A DNA stretch of 64,000 bases from positions 1 to 64,000 of the forward strand of contig WHVD01000057.1 in NCBI GenBank assembly GCA_015178975.1, in the 5' to 3' direction. Source of the DNA: Hysterangium stoloniferum (taxonomy: Eukaryota; Basidiomycota; Agaricomycetes; Hysterangiales; Hysterangiaceae). The notes beneath the pieces are model-generated. The model was not told the origin of the DNA. It made no database searches and saw only the letters and a program-made list of their open reading frames with translations. The position numbers were made by a program, and so were the translations under genes. How positions within the stretch are numbered: position 1 is the stretch's first letter; every line of letters begins with the position of its first letter. Positions 60,930-64,000 of the stretch are shown here, piece after piece.

Positions 60930-63123
60930 CACCGGAAATGGTATGCAGTCATGTCTTCTTTTCGATAAAAGGTATCGCTCCAAACTTTCCCGGCTGTGGC
61001 GATTTTCTCCGCAACAGCGTCATTCCCAGTCTCCTCTGAAGCCGTAGCAGGGTTCGGAGAACCGCGGAAAAATGCTAAGATATCGTATAAATCCGACAGA
61101 TTTATCTAGTAGAGTTTGTAAGTTAGATCAAACCTGTACGACAAGCAGCATATCACACCTGTACGGGGATATAGTGGACCCAAGGCATAATGCGTTCCGT
61201 ATACCTACGAGAATTATATGACTCAATGACTGGGGGGGAGTATCAAAAACGAACCACTCGGGAAACATTGTGGATTTGAAGATGAGAGATTTAGACGACA
61301 TGAGACGTTTGAAACGTGCACTCCAACCATTTCCGTCGATCTGAGATTCGTTAAGGATTGATATGGGTATTTTTCCTGAGCGAAAGAGAGGGAAAAAAAA
61401 AAACAGACCTACATCCATGATATATTTATACATCCATGCATCACCCCACGACTGACGTTTCCGCCACTCAAACATGCGTTCTAACTCGCCGCATATGTGA
61501 TCTCGGCACTGTGTAGGCTTTCCTGAAAAGGCAATATCCATATATGCCGCATTCAGAGCACCGATCTTCAGAGTTTCGCCATGTCCCACAGAAGCATCAC
61601 GGTTGTCGGGAGGCAGCAAAACTTTTAGTTCCCCTCCCCGCCTCGTAGCCAATTCGACAAGTCTTATTCTCTGGCTCACATTCCACTCGGTCCCAGGCCT
61701 GGCTAGAGTACCTGTGTTGCTCCCTCGCCACAGGAGTCGGTCATCGGGTTTATCGTCCCAGTCGGGGTCATTGCCAATTCCTTCGCTGTCAACGAATTGT
61801 TCCGGGGCAGATGTGAGTATATCAGAATGGAGCGGGGAAGAACATATGCTGAATGTGAGAGCGAGGGTGTTGGAAGGGGAGGGACCGTACTGATGGTTAT
61901 AGTGGAATTGGGAGAGAAAACCATTCAGAGTTAAATGAGTAGGGTGGAGACAGGGGGACATAGAAAGGCGATGGTTGTAGATGAATGTCTTTTTTGTGGG
62001 GAATGGAGGAGCGAGCACGGGAGCACCCGACGCGGGTAGAGGTGGCAGAACATGAGAATGTATTGGGGAGCTTGGGGGACAGGCAGCGGCCCAGCCGAAG
62101 GAGGTTATGGGGATGCTCTCTGGATCAATATCTGAGTGAAAATTTCAACTATTATTAATCAAAGAAACTGGAAAGATGGGGAAAAAATCACATTCTCCCA
62201 TTGCCGCAGCTGTCTCAGCCGCTGAACGCAAGTCCCAGCTTATAAATTGCGAAGGTCCATCATGCATCGTGAAAGTTGCACGAAATTCTGGTAGATATTC
62301 TTCAACATCCTCAAGCAGAGCAATCTGATCCTTTACACGAAGATGTCCAATGTGCGAGCCTAACATGGTATCATTGAGGAGTACAACATTTGGTGACTCT
62401 GCGGTTTTGCCAATTGTAAAAGTATCTGATTTGGCTTCCCAACTAGGTTGTGCGGCGCGAAGTTTAGCTGGCTGGATGGCCCAGAATGGTTGGAGACGAT
62501 CATGAATGGAATCATACTCATCTGGAAGCTGAACTGAGTGAAATTCAACGTAGTCCCACCTAACTCGGAAGTCAGTGAAACACACTTATCCACCAACAAA
62601 GGGCATACCATATCTCGAAACCCTTTGGCGGCGCACGGCCATATCGTCTTCTATATTCCTCCACTGCCTGCCGGAGGGTTTTACTCTGTCTTACAAGTTT
62701 ACGTTTCCACTGTATCTCTGAGGTCGCTATCAGCTCATATATCGGATGCTTGCCTTTCGGATTAACTTCCATAAGACCATCAGCATGGTAGGTGTGCTTC
62801 CCAAGGGCTTCAGAGTTGCGTTTACGCTTTGCGGGCGGTGGTGCTATAGTATAATCAACATCCTGGTTCCTCGGATACTTGGCAGAGGGTTTGATGTCCT
62901 CGATAGACTTTTTTCTCAGAAAATATTCGTGAGGCGATCGTGGCCAAAATACAATGGCCAATAGAACAAGAATGCAGAAAATCCAGGAAAGAATGCGAGA
63001 TAGCTGACGACGACCACGCCAAGACGATCGTGAGAGGTATTTACGACTATGCGAGGACTGTCGTGAGTGCTTGCGCTTGTCGTCCAAAGGGTCAGTCCGA
63101 GAGGACCGTGACCACCACTCCAT
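60930..63123 (-). CDS. Glycosyltransferase family 90 (CAP10-like), type II membrane protein
   Basis: ATG at 63123 (minus) gives an Arg/Ser-rich cytoplasmic tail, then a membrane helix (LSRILSWIFCILVLLAIVFW, about 63000-62940), a type II Golgi topology. The stem leads to HPIYELIATSEIQWKRKL and YRRRYGRAPPKGFEIWWDYV spliced at about 62570, then DRLQPFWAI. After more introns come DDRLLWRGSNTG, SQRIRLVEL, FEWRKRQSWGDAWMYKYIMDV and DGNGWSARFKRLMSSKSLIF, motifs of the GT90/CAP10 fold. The last exon ends TFYRKEDMTAYHF at 60930. The family includes the xylosyl/glucosyl-transferring CAP10/CAP59-type proteins; the substrate here is unknown. Confidence 0.88.
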
Positions 63124-64000
63124 TTCACAGTCGCGACGAAAATCTAGCCTCGATGGGCTGCTGAACGGCTGGCTTTATAACTGAGACGCTGCGGGATATC
63201 TTAACGATGGTTTCTTACGATTTGCATAAATGCCAATTCAGGAACTCATCTGTCGAATTATTGCTGCACTTACTATCTCTAATACTCCTAAACAGGAAAA
63301 TAGCGGTATATTGTAGCCATGAAAGAAGCTTATACTGGCGCCATCGGCGTCAGCCACATGGTAGGTTGAGAACATACAAGTAACGACGACTACTACACCT
63401 AGACTCTGGAGGAAATACCATTATACAGACGATGTTAAGATGATCCTTGTCCAACGCGCCACCTAATATAACAAGGAAATATCGATAAAAATATCTTTAC
63501 TTGAGAATAACGCGCGGGATGATAACCCTTTGACGTCTGGCAAGATTGCCGAGTGTTAACCAGACGTGAGAATCCTTCGAAAAGGTAGGGTTCTTAACAA
63601 GGTTTCCCGCAAACCTTGTCCGTAGCAATGTTTACTATTGCCAATAGGTACATCCCAAATGAAGTTGCAGGTGTTTCAGGTGTTTCAACTGGAGTATATG
63701 ATGAAGGGCTCAAGACAATACCCATGGCCACATATTGGGGATCCTGTACTTGTAGAATGTCACACTTGTATCTACATGAGAAATCATTGTCAAAGACAAT
63801 ACACAATTAGCATAGCTAACCAGGACAACAAGAAAAATAACCCGATAGTGCTCCAAAAACATATAATGTATTGGAGCATCTTAGATTATCAAACAAAGAA
63901 GAAAAAGGCTTCTAACATGATAGGTTTGGTGATAGTTTAGGTGTACATGGGTAAAATCATGCATTTGCCTCAAAAGCATGGTCTACAATATGCACTTTCA
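63124..64000. other. Intergenic region to the window end
   Basis: The first part is probably the GT90 promoter. No convincing gene follows. Short overlapping frames near 63600-63940 lack family features. An inverted pair GTGCTCCAA/TTGGAGCAT lies at about 63848-63880. Confidence 0.35.

Overview
The window is fungal and most likely from an Agaricomycete (mushroom-forming basidiomycete). The evidence is genes split by many introns of about 47-65 nt, an agaric-type F-box family, a DUF6533 membrane protein, a PPPDE-thioredoxin-PUL fusion, and chromodomain Ty3/gypsy elements. There is no bacterial or viral genome layout. All homology statements come from reading translations by eye; no search was run.

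Region 1 (1-22 kb) is a transposon graveyard. It begins inside a Ty3/gypsy element (RT, RNase H, integrase, chromodomain) that carries a long Pro/Ser-rich extra ORF after pol and abuts a 630-bp LTR (family A). Next come a minus-strand gag scrap, a Ty1/copia fragment, and a second gypsy element (family C) inserted into the copia piece. Two family-B solo LTRs with perfect 5-bp target duplications (TSDs) sit inside the pol of that second element. A Tc1/mariner element with inverted repeats of about 220 bp (17727-20628) holds a family-D LTR, which itself holds two smaller LTR-like elements; every level has its own target duplication. A hAT-like element with GC-rich ends follows at 21265-21916.

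Region 2 (22-38 kb) is an F-box gene array with two converging arms. The plus-strand arm has one intact gene and two broken copies. The minus-strand arm has one intact gene and one copy without a start codon. Between the arms lies a single-copy gene for a single-pass membrane protein. The flanks of the F-box copies are duplicated along with the genes, so several insertions can be compared with an empty paralogous site: an LTR, a miniature LTR element carrying tRNA-like sequence, and a TA-flanked MITE.

Region 3 (38-43 kb) is again LTR-rich, with solo LTRs of families B, C and E and a rearranged family-D block. Region 4 (44-63 kb) is ordinary gene-dense euchromatin. It holds a PPPDE-Trx-PUL protein, V-ATPase subunit d, a DUF6533 membrane protein, an MFS sugar transporter, a citrate-lyase-beta-like (CLYBL) protein, the DEAH splicing helicase Prp2, a DUF427 protein and a GT90 (CAP10-like) glycosyltransferase. 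These look like unrelated housekeeping and accessory genes, not a pathway cluster. The most unusual material is the tRNA-bearing miniature LTR elements, the fully resolvable nested insertions, and the two-armed F-box array.
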